A stretch of 64,000 nt of DNA, taken from contig CAZVYJ010000005.1 in the NCBI GenBank assembly GCA_964631565.1, positions 26,018 through 90,017 on the forward strand, given 5' to 3'. The notes under the pieces are model-generated. The model saw nothing but the letters and a program-made list of their open reading frames with translations, ran no database searches and was not told where the DNA came from. The translations under genes were made by a program, and so were the position numbers. The DNA is from CAZVYJ01 sp964631565 (GTDB taxonomy: Bacteria; Planctomycetota; Phycisphaerae; SM23-33). The number at the start of each line of letters is the position of its first letter. The stretch's first letter is position 1. Positions 32,582-41,488 of the stretch are shown here, in pieces.

Positions 32582-34399
32582 TTATGTCTGCGTAACGCGC
32601 ATTACTTCTTCTATTGTTGTCATTCCGGCGGCGACTTTCTGCAGGCCGTCCTCACGCAGCGGGCGCATGCCTTTCTTTCGGGCGGCAGTCCGCAGCTCGG
32701 TAAGCGCCGGGTTGCGGGTTATCGTGTCGCGCAGATCGTCGTCGAGGCACATGAACTCGTATATTCCCATTCGGCCCTTGTAGCCGGTGTGTCTGCACTT
32801 GTCGCACCCGACGCCCTTGTAGAGCTGCTCCGGGTCGGCGCCGTACTGCTTGAGGTATTCCGCGATATGGTCCGGTATCTGCGTGACCTGCGTTTTGCAG
32901 TTCGGGCATATTCTGCGGACGAGCCGCTGGGCGAGCACGCCGTTCACCGACGCGCTGATAAGGTAAGGCTCGATGCCGATGTTTATAAGCCGAGTGATGC
33001 TTGATGGTGCATCGTTTGTATGCAGGGTCGAAAGCACCAGGTGGCCGGTGAGCGACGCCTGCACCGCGATTCGCGCAGTCTCGGCATCGCGAATTTCGCC
33101 GATCATTATGATGTCGGGGTCCTGACGCAGCAGGCTGCGCAGCGAGGCCGAGAACGTCAGCCCGATGGCCTCATGGACGTTGACCTGGTTGGCGAAGTCA
33201 AGCTCGTATTCCACAGGCTCCTCGACGGTGGCTATGTTCAGCTTGTCGCCGTCCATTATCTGCAGCGCCGAGTAAAGGGTCGTGCTCTTTCCGCTGCCTG
33301 TCGGGCCGGTAACAAGGACGATTCCGTGAGGCTGCAGGATTTCCTTGCGGAATGCCTCCAGCGTGTCGTTCCACATGCCGAGGTTTTCCAGGCCGACCAT
33401 GATTGCCCGGTTGTCCAGGATTCGGATGACGCACTTCTCGCCCGTGGTAATGGGCAGCGTGCTGACGCGCAGGTCAAGTGTGCGTGCATTGACCGTGACT
33501 CGTATTCTTCCATCCTGCGGCAGGCGGCGTTCGGCGATGTCCATGTTCGCCATGATTTTCAGACGCGATATGATGGCGGCGTGCATCTGCAGAGGCGGCG
33601 CCTGCTGCTCGAACAGCACGCCGTCGATTCGATATCGCACACGCAGGCGGTTCTCGGTCGGCTCGATATGGATGTCGCTCGCGCCGTCCCGCACCGCCGA
33701 TGCGATGATATAGTTCACGTATCGTATGACCGGGCTTTCACCGGCGATTTTCTCCAGGTCGGCCACCTCTTCGGTGGTGGTGTGCATAACCTCGACGGCG
33801 TCCTCGGTGATGTCCTTGATAATCTCCTCCACCTTTTCCGTCGAATTTGCGGAAACTTCCTCGGCCACGTGGAGAATGTCTTCCGGCGGCGTGACGGCGA
33901 GATGGATGGTTTTTCTCAGCCGGTGCTTCAGGTCGTCTATGAGGAAGATGTCGGCCGGGTCGGAAATTCCTACCGTTATGAAGTCGCCCTCCGCCCGAAC
34001 CGGGATAACCTTCTTCTGGCGGATATATTCCAGAGGCAGCATTTCGAACGTGCCTATGTCGATATCCGACAGGGTCACTCGCATGAAGGGCAGGTTGAAA
34101 TATTCCGCGACAGCCTGCATGGCGACCATGGCGTCGACGTCGTTGGCTTCAACCAGCAGGTCGAGAACGCTCATGTGAGGTCTTTCCGCCTGTTTTCTTG
34201 CGGCGGCCTCCAGCTGCTTTACGGTAACCTGCCCATGGTCGAGCAGAACCCGCTCCGGGCCGTGATATGCAGGCGTACCGTCATCAGGGCGCCAAAGCTC
34301 GGCAAACTGGTCATGCTCGCCGGCCGGGCCTGACCCGGCGACTGATGCGTGTTTTTTTACTGCCTGTGACAACTTTTCCTCACTCTTCCTCGTCTGCAT
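32582..34399 (-). CDS. pilB: Type IV pilus extension ATPase (PilB/GspE)
   Basis: A 605-residue assembly ATPase. The N-terminal MshEN-type domain (about residues 40-180) is followed by the GspE core with Walker A in GPTGSGKSTTLYSAL, catalytic Glu in EEPVEYEL, Walker B DPDIIMIGEIRD, and the zinc-binding tetracysteine CPNCKTQ with CDKCRHTGYKG. I start at ATG 34399, 17 bases after the preceding stop. In-frame ATGs at 34456 and 34498 would overlap the upstream gene. It drives polymerisation together with PilC. Confidence 0.94.
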   Translation of the reverse strand: MQTRKSEEKLSQAVKKHASVAGSGPAGEHDQFAELWRPDDGTPAYHGPERVLLDHGQVTVKQLEAAARKQAERPHMSVLDLLVEANDVDAMVAMQAVAEYFNLPFMRVTLSDIDIGTFEMLPLEYIRQKKVIPVRAEGDFITVGISDPADIFLIDDLKHRLRKTIHLAVTPPEDILHVAEEVSANSTEKVEEIIKDITEDAVEVMHTTTEEVADLEKIAGESPVIRYVNYIIASAVRDGASDIHIEPTENRLRVRYRIDGVLFEQQAPPLQMHAAIISRLKIMANMDIAERRLPQDGRIRVTVNARTLDLRVSTLPITTGEKCVIRILDNRAIMVGLENLGMWNDTLEAFRKEILQPHGIVLVTGPTGSGKSTTLYSALQIMDGDKLNIATVEEPVEYELDFANQVNVHEAIGLTFSASLRSLLRQDPDIIMIGEIRDAETARIAVQASLTGHLVLSTLHTNDAPSSITRLINIGIEPYLISASVNGVLAQRLVRRICPNCKTQVTQIPDHIAEYLKQYGADPEQLYKGVGCDKCRHTGYKGRMGIYEFMCLDDDLRDTITRNPALTELRTAARKKGMRPLREDGLQKVAAGMTTIEEVMRVTQT

Positions 34400-34416
34400 G
34401 GCCTTGCGGCCGGTTT

Positions 34417-35094
34417 CTAATTCTGCAGCTCCAGGACGTATTTCTGATCTTTCCATGACAGCACCACTTTTCGCGGGGCGATGCTGGTTACTGTCCAACC
34501 GCTGATTTCCTGTCCGACGCTGAGAAGATTGTTTGATATCATGGCTATCGCGCTGCTCGAACCAACCATGACGGACTGCAGCTTCAGCTTTTTGACCTCT
34601 GCCATCGCGTCTGCCAGTTCCTTCTCCTGAGCGTTTGGTTCGGGAGTCTTGTCAAATTCCTTGACCTCCGGCTCGGCCGGTTCAACCGGTTCGGGCGGGA
34701 TGAAAATGAACGGGTTGCCGTTGAGCTTTTCGAGCGGCACCTGCCGCTGCTTTGCTTCATAGTAGAAGGCTTCCACCATCCTGGTTGCGGAATTACTTTT
34801 GGGGCTTGTCTGCGAGAGCGCCTTGAGGGTCAGAATCGCGTTGTCGACCTGGGCCTCAACCAGCTGCTCCTTGGCCGACGCCTCCTTCGGACCGCGCGAG
34901 ATGCTGTATATATACAGCCCTATCAGGCTGGCTGCGAACACAGCCACTATCAGCATGTTGCCTCCTCGCAGCTGCTGCAGCTTCGCGCGCAGGTCGAATG
35001 CGCCGTTCGACTGGCTTGTCGAAGCGGGGGCGGCATGCCTTGCCTGCTCGAACTGCTGTTCGTTCCGGTTTGTGCTGAACTCTTCAAGCTCCAT
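34417..35094 (-). CDS. PilP/GspC-like pilus alignment protein
   Basis: A 225-residue single-pass inner-membrane protein: a cytoplasmic N-terminus of about 45 residues, a helix (MLIVAVFAASLIGLYIYSI), a proline/glutamate-rich linker (PPEPVEPAEPEVKEF), and a small C-terminal beta-domain (VMVGSSSAIAMISN through WKDQKYVLEL). That domain resembles the homology region of PilP and GspC that contacts the secretin. The gene order M-N-O-then-this supports a PilP role. No lipobox is seen, unlike classical PilP. The start is ATG, 2 bases after the pilO stop. Confidence 0.72.
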   Translation of the reverse strand: MELEEFSTNRNEQQFEQARHAAPASTSQSNGAFDLRAKLQQLRGGNMLIVAVFAASLIGLYIYSISRGPKEASAKEQLVEAQVDNAILTLKALSQTSPKSNSATRMVEAFYYEAKQRQVPLEKLNGNPFIFIPPEPVEPAEPEVKEFDKTPEPNAQEKELADAMAEVKKLKLQSVMVGSSSAIAMISNNLLSVGQEISGWTVTSIAPRKVVLSWKDQKYVLELQN

Positions 35095-35096
35095 AA

Positions 35097-35657
35097 TCAA
35101 CCCTTCTCGTTTACTTCAAAGAAAATCGACATTACGAAGTCGGCCTTCACTTTTCCTTCTTCGCCCTTCTGTATCTTCTCGATTTTCATGTTCTGGATTC
35201 GCATGATTCTCGGCTGGTTTTCCAGCTCCATCAGGAATGAATAAAGGCCCTTGAAATCGCCTTCCAGCTGCACGGCGATGGGCTGTTCGCCTTCAACCAC
35301 GTCGGAAAACTTGTTTGTGCCGGTCGGCCTGTCCTTGGTTCTTATGCTCTTGGTGGTGAGTTCGTTAGCCTCGGCCAGACGCCAGACTTCCTGGAGAATC
35401 TTGTCGATTTCCTGCTGGTTGGGCAGCCTGGTCTGGAAGAATCCGATCGCCTTCGTGAGTTCCTGTATTTCGGTTTTCAGGTCGCCGATTGTTGCGGTTG
35501 CAAGGTTAAGCTCCCGCAGTTTGGCCTGCTTCTGCTCGATCTGCCTGAGCATTTCCGCGTTGCGGGTATTGTTCGGCACGAACACAAGCTTCCACGCCAC
35601 CAGCGGTATGCACATCAGCAGGACGATAATCACTATTTCACGCACTCCGAATTTCAT
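35097..35657 (-). CDS. pilO: Type IV pilus inner-membrane alignment protein PilO
   Basis: A 186-residue bitopic protein with one N-terminal helix (IVIIVLLMCIPLVAWKLVF), a coiled coil (LRQIEQKQAKLRELN), and a C-terminal ferredoxin-like domain (GLYSFLMELENQPRIMRI). It pairs with PilN to link the PilM ring to PilP. Its start overlaps the pilN stop by 4 bases. Confidence 0.86.
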   Translation of the reverse strand: MKFGVREIVIIVLLMCIPLVAWKLVFVPNNTRNAEMLRQIEQKQAKLRELNLATATIGDLKTEIQELTKAIGFFQTRLPNQQEIDKILQEVWRLAEANELTTKSIRTKDRPTGTNKFSDVVEGEQPIAVQLEGDFKGLYSFLMELENQPRIMRIQNMKIEKIQKGEEGKVKADFVMSIFFEVNEKG

Positions 35658-36373
35658 ATCGCGTCTCCTTCGCCGAAGACCGCGTTGAAGTCCTTCTCGC
35701 CGTATTCCCCGTCCAGAGCAACGCTGTTGAGGTCGATGGAGTCGGCATCGACTTTGAGTTCTATTTTGATTCTGAACTCTCGGACCTTCTGCTTGTCCAC
35801 GAGTCTTTCTTCGCTGTAGACCAGGTCCACGGTATCGACCAGCGGGTTGCGGGCGAGATTTGCGATGAACCTCGCCACCTGGACGTCGGTGCCCGCCATG
35901 CCTGTTATTTCAAGCTCGACGCTGGTGGATACCTGATTGCTGCCGGTCGGCGCCTTCGAAGCGAATTTTTCGCTGCGGCTGCCTGAACCGCCGCTTCCGG
36001 AAATGATCTTTTTCGTATCCAGCCTGATAGTCGTCAGCGACGTGCCTTCAGGCCTGGAGTTTGTAAGAACCGCCAGCACCGCGCTGCGGGGCACGCGCTC
36101 CATCAGCTTGCTGCTCAGCGCAGCCTTGTGCATGAGCGTGCTTTTCTGGGCCTGAAGGTTCTGCATCTGCGCGATGAGCTTGGTGGCCTCCTCGTAGTCG
36201 GCGTTGATCCTGTCGCGAACCTGCTCGGTATTCCGTACGGTTTGCCCCGAAACTATGATGGCGCCGATTACGCCGACCATTACCACGGCGAAAAGCACCA
36301 GACACATCATGTTCGCCCGGCGCTGCGCCCGGCGTTTGATGTAATCGTCAGGAAGTAAGTTGATAATGCTCAT
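35654..36373 (-). CDS. pilN: Type IV pilus inner-membrane alignment protein PilN
   Basis: A 239-residue bitopic protein. The conserved N-terminal INLLP motif (MSIINLLPDDY), which docks into the PilM groove, is followed by a basic patch, a membrane helix (MCLVLFAVVMVGVIGAIIV), a coiled coil and a periplasmic ferredoxin-like domain. A Ser/Gly-rich insertion (SGSGGSGSRSEKF) interrupts that domain. It sits 9 bases after pilM. Confidence 0.9.
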   Translation of the reverse strand: MSIINLLPDDYIKRRAQRRANMMCLVLFAVVMVGVIGAIIVSGQTVRNTEQVRDRINADYEEATKLIAQMQNLQAQKSTLMHKAALSSKLMERVPRSAVLAVLTNSRPEGTSLTTIRLDTKKIISGSGGSGSRSEKFASKAPTGSNQVSTSVELEITGMAGTDVQVARFIANLARNPLVDTVDLVYSEERLVDKQKVREFRIKIELKVDADSIDLNSVALDGEYGEKDFNAVFGEGDAI

Positions 36374-36382
36374 ATTCTTTCC

Positions 36383-37471
36383 TCAGGCGGCCCTGTTTGC
36401 TCCAAGGCACAGTCCGACGGCGACCGCCCAGTTCGGCTGGGGTTCGCGCCGGTCAAGTCCTATTTCCAATCCGGCCCCGGCGACTCGCTTCACGTTCGAC
36501 AGCGGGTCGCCTATCTGTGCCGGCAGATTCATTCGTTTTGCGATCGACTGGCACAGGCGTTTGTCGAACGCCTGCCCGCCGACGAAAATCACCCGTTCGA
36601 CGGCCTGGTTGCGGAATACCGACTCGTAGTACCGCAGGCACTTGGTAAGTTCTTCCGTTATGGCGTGAACGGGCGCATCCACGAGGTGGTACAGTTCGTC
36701 GGCCGCCGCTTCGCTGCTTTTGCCCAGCAGCAGGTCCATGCGGACGCTGTGCGCCTGCTCACGTGAAACCTTCAGGCCCTTTGCGACGGCTTCGTCTATC
36801 TGCACGCCTGCGGTATTGAGGTCTTTTGCGAAGACGATATGCGGGCCGTGCGAGAAAACCACCTGCGTGCTCGTCGAACCGATATCGACGAACAGGATCG
36901 TCCTGGACGTGTCGTTCGCCCTGCGGAACAGCCTCGAGAAACATTCCACAATCGCGCACGAGGCGATGTTGACGCCTATGATGTCCAGCCCTGCACGGAA
37001 GGCTATGTCGAGATAGCCTTCCACTGTCGTCTTGCGGGCTGCCACCGCGATTACCTCCTGCTTTGACTCTCCCTCGCCGCGCACCTTGCCGGCGACCACG
37101 TGGCGGATAATCGCTTCATCCACGGGATAGGGGAGTTTGTCATGCAGTTCCCAGCGAACAGCGTCGTCCAGTTCGTGTCCCGCCAGTTCCGGCACCTTTA
37201 TGTGTTGGACAAGTGTGACCTGAGAGGGGAGCGACAGTATGCACTGCCTGCCTTTGAACTGATTGTGTTTCAGGCCGTGGCGGAGGGATTTGACAAGGTG
37301 CCTGGAGTGGCTCAGATGGTCATGAGTAGGACCCGACGGTATGTTTTCCGCATGAGCGGCGATAAGTTCGAGCGTATCTTCTTTTTGGCGAAGCTGCAGC
37401 ATCTTCATCGCGCTGGTGCCGAAGTCCAGCCCGATGGGCATTGTTCTGTTTTTTATGAATGCGATAGCCAT
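36383..37471 (-). CDS. pilM: Type IV pilus assembly actin-like protein PilM
   Basis: A 362-residue cytoplasmic FtsA/actin-fold ATPase that binds the PilN tail. Conserved phosphate blocks are PIGLDFGTSAMKMLQL, ILFVDIGSTSTQVVF and ERVIFVGGQAFDKRL. It is the first gene of the minus-strand operon. Its promoter must lie in 37472-37794 unless transcription comes through from hemW. Confidence 0.93.
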   Translation of the reverse strand: MAIAFIKNRTMPIGLDFGTSAMKMLQLRQKEDTLELIAAHAENIPSGPTHDHLSHSRHLVKSLRHGLKHNQFKGRQCILSLPSQVTLVQHIKVPELAGHELDDAVRWELHDKLPYPVDEAIIRHVVAGKVRGEGESKQEVIAVAARKTTVEGYLDIAFRAGLDIIGVNIASCAIVECFSRLFRRANDTSRTILFVDIGSTSTQVVFSHGPHIVFAKDLNTAGVQIDEAVAKGLKVSREQAHSVRMDLLLGKSSEAAADELYHLVDAPVHAITEELTKCLRYYESVFRNQAVERVIFVGGQAFDKRLCQSIAKRMNLPAQIGDPLSNVKRVAGAGLEIGLDRREPQPNWAVAVGLCLGANRAA

Positions 37472-37794
37472 AGTTGCTCCAAAACGTTTTTCACTTTTTC
37501 GTCAGTGCGCACAGCGCACCATTTTGTGACGATAGCAGGGTAACTTGCGCACCGCGGGGCGCGCAATATTCAGCGAGACAGTCCTCCAGGGACTGACGCT
37601 CCCACACTCGGCAGTAGCAGCCGGGGCGGTCATACTTCTCTGATTTCACACCTTGTCCTAACTTAAATTTAGGTTTCCATTTGCGGCGACGCAAATCACC
37701 GCGCCACGTCACATGTGTGTTATCGACGTGCAAAGAGAGGGGGTTTATTACTGCCATGGGTCAGTCTGAAAAAATCAGGAAAAATCAGGAAAAA
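37472..37794. other. 323-base spacer upstream of pilM
   Basis: No convincing gene is seen. An 88-codon minus-strand frame (37491-37757) has no recognisable features. Three structures are visible: TTGCGC/GCGCAA arms around CCGCGG near 37547-37568, a hairpin with CAGTC/GACTG arms near 37578-37594, and three 10-bp units at its left end of hemW (37770-37799). The pil operon promoter and untranslated leader are expected here. Confidence 0.4.
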
Positions 37795-37799
37795 TCAGA
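37770..37799. repeat. Three tandem 10-bp AAAAATCAGG units at hemW 3' end
   Basis: AAAAATCAGG occurs twice and AAAAATCAGA once, head to tail, with A5 tracts exactly 10 bp apart. The hemW stop codon lies inside the third unit. Helically phased A-tracts are expected to bend DNA. Inverted GTCTGA and TCAGAC flank the array. Confidence 0.6.
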
Positions 37800-38967
37800 C
37801 CTCGGCCAAAATGTCTGACAGTACTGTATTTGCGACAAAAAGCGCATTTTCCGACAGGCGAATATGAGTTGAATTTGCAACTATTGCCGACTGCGCCAGA
37901 TATCGCGAAAAGCTCATCGGGAAAGCCTCTGCGGGCGGGACGCCGAATCTGTCGGTAAAGGCTTTTATATCAACGCCATGTGTCAATCTGAGGCCCAGCA
38001 TGAGTGTTTCGGCCATTTCGGCCCGGCCGGTGAGTTTTTCGCTTTTACCCGGCGGCCGGCGGCCGGCGGAGAGGGCGGCGATATAAGCCTGGATGTCCGG
38101 GCTGTTGGTCCGTCGCTCGCCGCCGATGTGGCTTGCGGCGGCAGGCCCGATGCCGAGATACGGCTCGTTGCGCCAGTATGTGAGATTGTGGCGGCACTGC
38201 CGGCCGGGAGATGCGAAGTTCGATATTTCATAATGCTCCAGGCCGGCCTGGGCGGCGGCTTCGATGGCGGCGAGGTAGCATTCGTACTGGAGTTGTTCGT
38301 CCATTTCCGCCGTTTTTCCGGCGGTCAGGTCGTCGGCCAGCGGCGTGCCTTCCTCGAAACTCAGCGCGTAGCAACTGAGGTGGCTGGGGTTCAGCGACAG
38401 GGCCTGCTCCAGCGAGCTTCGCCATGATTCCATGCTCTGGCCGGGCGTGCCGTATATCAGGTCGAGTCCGATATTGTCGATTCCAGCCCGCCTGAGAAGC
38501 CCGACTGCCGCAGCGACATCGTGCGGTTTGTGGATTCGTCCGAGCGTGGCCAGCTCAGCATCGCTGAACGACTGTGCACCGATGCTGATGCGGTTGACGC
38601 CGGCCTTTGCCAGCACGTCGGCGACGGCCTGGTCGACGGTGGCCGGGTTCGCCTCGACGGAGAACTCTGTATCGCCGCCGGCCATCGGCGCCAGCGCCGA
38701 CAGCAGCCGGCCCAATGCCGCGGCGCCCAGTGCGGTAGGCGTGCCGCCGCCCACAAAAATGCTCGCCGGCGGCTTTTTGATGCAATCGCCCCGCATCTGC
38801 AATTCGCAATGGGCAGATGCGATATAACTCTCGATGAGGCCGGATTCGTTCGCCAGCGAATAGAAATCGCAATAGCGGCATTTGGCCCGACAGAAGGGCA
38901 CATGCAGGTAAAGTGCCTCCGCGGGCCTGGGGTCCGCGATTGCGTTATTTTTCTTGCAGGACGGCAT
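37795..38967 (-). CDS. hemW: Heme chaperone HemW (radical SAM)
   Basis: A 390-residue radical SAM protein of the coproporphyrinogen-oxidase-like family. The cluster motif is PFCRAKCRYCDF, the CxxxCxxCxF form typical of HemW, whereas true HemN oxidases have a further Cys. GGGTPTAL and the HemN C-terminal domain follow. HemW binds heme and delivers it to respiratory enzymes. It is followed on the same strand by the pil operon and starts back to back with the FHA gene. Confidence 0.88.
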   Translation of the reverse strand: MPSCKKNNAIADPRPAEALYLHVPFCRAKCRYCDFYSLANESGLIESYIASAHCELQMRGDCIKKPPASIFVGGGTPTALGAAALGRLLSALAPMAGGDTEFSVEANPATVDQAVADVLAKAGVNRISIGAQSFSDAELATLGRIHKPHDVAAAVGLLRRAGIDNIGLDLIYGTPGQSMESWRSSLEQALSLNPSHLSCYALSFEEGTPLADDLTAGKTAEMDEQLQYECYLAAIEAAAQAGLEHYEISNFASPGRQCRHNLTYWRNEPYLGIGPAAASHIGGERRTNSPDIQAYIAALSAGRRPPGKSEKLTGRAEMAETLMLGLRLTHGVDIKAFTDRFGVPPAEAFPMSFSRYLAQSAIVANSTHIRLSENALFVANTVLSDILAEV

Positions 38968-39050
38968 ATGCCGTATAAAATAACCATTCAGTCCGGTAAA
39001 GTGAAAGTCCGATTCAAACTCGCTTCTAAACCTAAGATTTGAGGCAGGCT

Positions 39051-39548
39051 ATGGAAGTTAAACTGGTTATGTTCAAGTCCAACGGGCAGCGCAAGGATCT
39101 CCCGATCAAGAATCCGGTAACCTTGATAGGGCGGGGCGAAGAATGCGACCTCCGCGTGCCTGTTCTCAGCGTTTCCCGCAAACATTGCGAACTGACTGTA
39201 AGCGGCGCAGGTGTTGTGGTGAAGGACCTGGCATCATCGAACGGGACATACGTCAACAACAAGCGCGTCAACGAAACCAAACTCGCCGCCGGCGACAGAC
39301 TTGTAGTAGGGCCGGTGGTGTTCACCATTCAGATAGACGGCAAGCCGGCGGAAGTCAAACCCGTCAAGACCAAGGGACAGATTCTCGCCGAGTCCGGCAA
39401 GACAGGTCGCAGCGAGGATATTGTCGATCTGAGCGGCGCGATTTCCCTGGATGCGCCGGCTGCCGCCAACGTCGATGATGAAATCGACCCGATCTCGGCG
39501 CTGGAGATGCTGGCGGCAGACAGCGACGACGACACGCACGCCGGCTAG
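39051..39548 (+). CDS. FHA-domain phosphothreonine-binding protein
   Basis: A 165-residue protein with an FHA domain over residues 1-95: TLIGRGEECDLRV, LSVSRKHCEL and SSNGTYVNNKRV, which include the Arg, Ser, His and Asn of the phosphothreonine pocket. The C-terminal 60 residues are acidic and probably disordered. It likely reads Ser/Thr kinase signals; no kinase is nearby. ATG 39051 gives MEVKLVMF; a TTG four codons earlier is in frame. A strong terminator follows. Confidence 0.87.
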   Translation: MEVKLVMFKSNGQRKDLPIKNPVTLIGRGEECDLRVPVLSVSRKHCELTVSGAGVVVKDLASSNGTYVNNKRVNETKLAAGDRLVVGPVVFTIQIDGKPAEVKPVKTKGQILAESGKTGRSEDIVDLSGAISLDAPAAANVDDEIDPISALEMLAADSDDDTHAG

Positions 39549-39578
39549 TCGCGGCATTCGGAAAATAAACAAACTTGA

Positions 39579-39612
39579 AACGCCGTCGTCCCTGAGGGAC
39601 GGCGGCGTTTTT
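39579..39612. terminator. Terminator between convergent FHA gene and ruvX
   Basis: AACGCCGTCGTCCC and GGGACGGCGGCGTT pair over 14 positions (one G-U) around a TGA loop, followed by TTTTTT on the plus strand. It lies between two convergent genes and may serve both. Its apex CCC-TGA-GGG matches hairpins at 19015 and 54017. Confidence 0.8.
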
Positions 39613-40070
39613 TACTGCGCTGACTGGTCTATTTCGTCGGGCCGGGGGGCGGACTGCGGGCCGCCGCACGCGAAGAAATCCTGCAGAATCGCAGCTGCGG
39701 CGACGGCGTCCTGGCGGGAGCGGCGTTTTTTCCTGGTGAGTTGTCCGGCCAGCGCCTGGTCGGCGGAAAAGCTGCTGAGTCTCTCGTCCCACAGCCTTAC
39801 GTCGAGTTCGCACATGCCGGCCAACTCGAAAGCCATCGCGCGGGCGAGTTTGCCCTGCGGACCTTCCGAGTCGTCCATGTTGAGGGGCCAGCCGACCACG
39901 ACGCCGGTTATCCGGTATTCTTCGGCGAGGGCGAGAATTTTCCGCATCGCTTCGTCATGCGGTTCAGCGGGGATTACATCAAGAGGCGACGCTATGCCGT
40001 CGCTTGTATTGCCGGCGGCTAACCCTATCCGCCTGCTGCCGTGATCAATTCCAAGCCAGCGTCCCAACAC
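39612..40070 (-). CDS. ruvX: Holliday-junction resolvase-like / pre-16S rRNA nuclease YqgF
   Basis: A 152-residue RNase H-fold protein. Conserved blocks are GIDHGSRRIGLA with the first catalytic Asp, VVVGWPLNMD, DERLSSF with the catalytic Glu, and the terminal Asp in RRSRQDAVAAAAILQ. Known members trim the 5' end of 16S rRNA. It ends right at the shared terminator and is followed upstream by manC on the same strand, with 18 bases between them. Confidence 0.9.
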   Translation of the reverse strand: MLGRWLGIDHGSRRIGLAAGNTSDGIASPLDVIPAEPHDEAMRKILALAEEYRITGVVVGWPLNMDDSEGPQGKLARAMAFELAGMCELDVRLWDERLSSFSADQALAGQLTRKKRRSRQDAVAAAAILQDFFACGGPQSAPRPDEIDQSAQ

Positions 40071-40088
40071 TTTCTCCAGTTCCGACGC

Positions 40089-41162
40089 TCAAATGTATCT
40101 TTTTCCGTACCTGGCTTCGATCATCGCGACCAGTTCCTTCAGTCGCTGCGAGTCGTTCTTGTTGCATATCAGCGTGGCGTCGTTCGAGTGGACCACAATG
40201 CAGTCGTCCATGCCGAGCATGGAGATAAGATGGCCGTTCTCGGACACCACGACGTTGCGGAAACTATCCAGCAGAACGGCGTTGTCGGCGACAATCGCGT
40301 TGCCGGCGTCGTCCGGTTCGGTGACGTTTTCCAGGGCCGGCCAGGAGCCGATATCCAGCCATTCGCACTTCAGCTCGACCATGAGAACCTTTTTGGCCTT
40401 CTCCATGACGGCGTAGTCGATACTGATTTTTTTCAGCGTCGGATATATTTCCGCCAGTGCGGCGGAATAGTCTTTGCCTTCGGCGACGGCCTGGGTTATC
40501 GCGGTGAGCTTCTGCTGCGAATCGGGCAGCAGGTCTTTCAGAGCCTTCTCAATTGCGCCGACCTTCCAGACGAACATGCCGCTGTTCCAGAAATGTTTTC
40601 CGTCTTCCACGTATCGCCTGGCGGTCTGGTGGTCGGGCTTTTCCTTAAATGCTGCGACTTCATGCACACCGTCGCCGACCTGCTTTTTGCAGTGGATATA
40701 GCCCAGGCCTGTGTGAGGCCAGGTCGGCTTGATGCCGAACGTCAGCAGGGCGCCTGGATTCTGCTCGGCGATGTCGCACGCCTGCCGGATGGATTTGGCG
40801 AAGTCTTCGACCGGCCTGATTACGTGGTCGGCCGTGAAGACGGCCATCGTCGCGTCCGGGGCCTTGCCGGCGAGTATCGCCGCGCCAAGCGCGATGGCGT
40901 TTGCGGTGTCGCGCCCCTCCGGTTCGCCGATGATATTTTCTTTCGGCAGCGAGGGCAGGGCGGCCGCCACGCTCTCGCTGTATTCCGCATTGGTTATGAT
41001 GAGTATCCGTTCCGGCTCGAACAGGCCGGCGAGCCTTTCGACGGCTATCTCCATCAGGCTTTTGCCCTCGAGCAGAGGCAGCAGCTGCTTGGGGCGGCTG
41101 ATTCTGCTCATCGGCCAAAGCCTTTTGCCTGCCCCTCCGGCCATGATTACGGCATATCGCAT
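40089..41162 (-). CDS. manC: Mannose-1-phosphate guanylyltransferase
   Basis: A 357-residue nucleotidyltransferase making GDP-mannose from mannose-1-phosphate and GTP. The N-terminal signature AGGAGKRLWPMSR with SRPKQLLPL is diagnostic, and TADHVI, FKEKPD and WNSGMF match further family blocks. It lacks the C-terminal phosphomannose isomerase domain of bifunctional AlgA types. AGGAGAG stands directly before ATG 41162. With the mutase at 48996 it completes the route from mannose-6-phosphate. Confidence 0.92.
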   Translation of the reverse strand: MRYAVIMAGGAGKRLWPMSRISRPKQLLPLLEGKSLMEIAVERLAGLFEPERILIITNAEYSESVAAALPSLPKENIIGEPEGRDTANAIALGAAILAGKAPDATMAVFTADHVIRPVEDFAKSIRQACDIAEQNPGALLTFGIKPTWPHTGLGYIHCKKQVGDGVHEVAAFKEKPDHQTARRYVEDGKHFWNSGMFVWKVGAIEKALKDLLPDSQQKLTAITQAVAEGKDYSAALAEIYPTLKKISIDYAVMEKAKKVLMVELKCEWLDIGSWPALENVTEPDDAGNAIVADNAVLLDSFRNVVVSENGHLISMLGMDDCIVVHSNDATLICNKNDSQRLKELVAMIEARYGKRYI

Positions 41163-41296
41163 AGAATCTCTCCTGAAGCTCATATCGATTACAGTCCGTT
41201 GTAATCCCAGGCACAACCAGTCAGTATATTGCACTCAAAACCGGTTTTGCACGTTAAAAGCGGTTTTCAAAAAGAGACACGAGAAAAGACAACATC

Positions 41297-41380
41297 CGAC
41301 ACAGAGGCACAGAGGGACAGAGAACTGAAATTTCAAAAGGCTATATAATATTTTCTCTGTATCTCTGCGTCTCTGTGTCG
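41297..41380. repeat. CACAGAG-type inverted repeat between manC and RNase HII-like gene
   Basis: Two 27-base arms (41297-41323 and 41354-41380) begin CGACACAGAG and end CTCTGTGTCG; they match imperfectly, about 22 of 27 positions. The 326-base spacer 41163-41488 holds this element and no gene that I can support. It probably also contains the divergent promoters of both neighbours. Confidence 0.7.
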
Positions 41381-41488
41381 CATGCCGTTTTCGGCAAGTC
41401 TCAGTTTGCCGCGTGCGGCTTGTCCGCGCAGGACTGTGGTTATATAATCACATCCGGACAACTTGGCAAGACAGGAAGGGATTCAATC

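Noticed and set aside
33020..34333. 437-codon frame antisense to pilB
   Set aside because: PilB motifs are unambiguous on the other strand; this frame is an Arg/His-rich shadow.
37491..37757. 88-codon minus-strand frame upstream of pilM
   Set aside because: No homology recognised, no clear ribosome site, and its 3' half reads through hairpin-forming repeat sequence.
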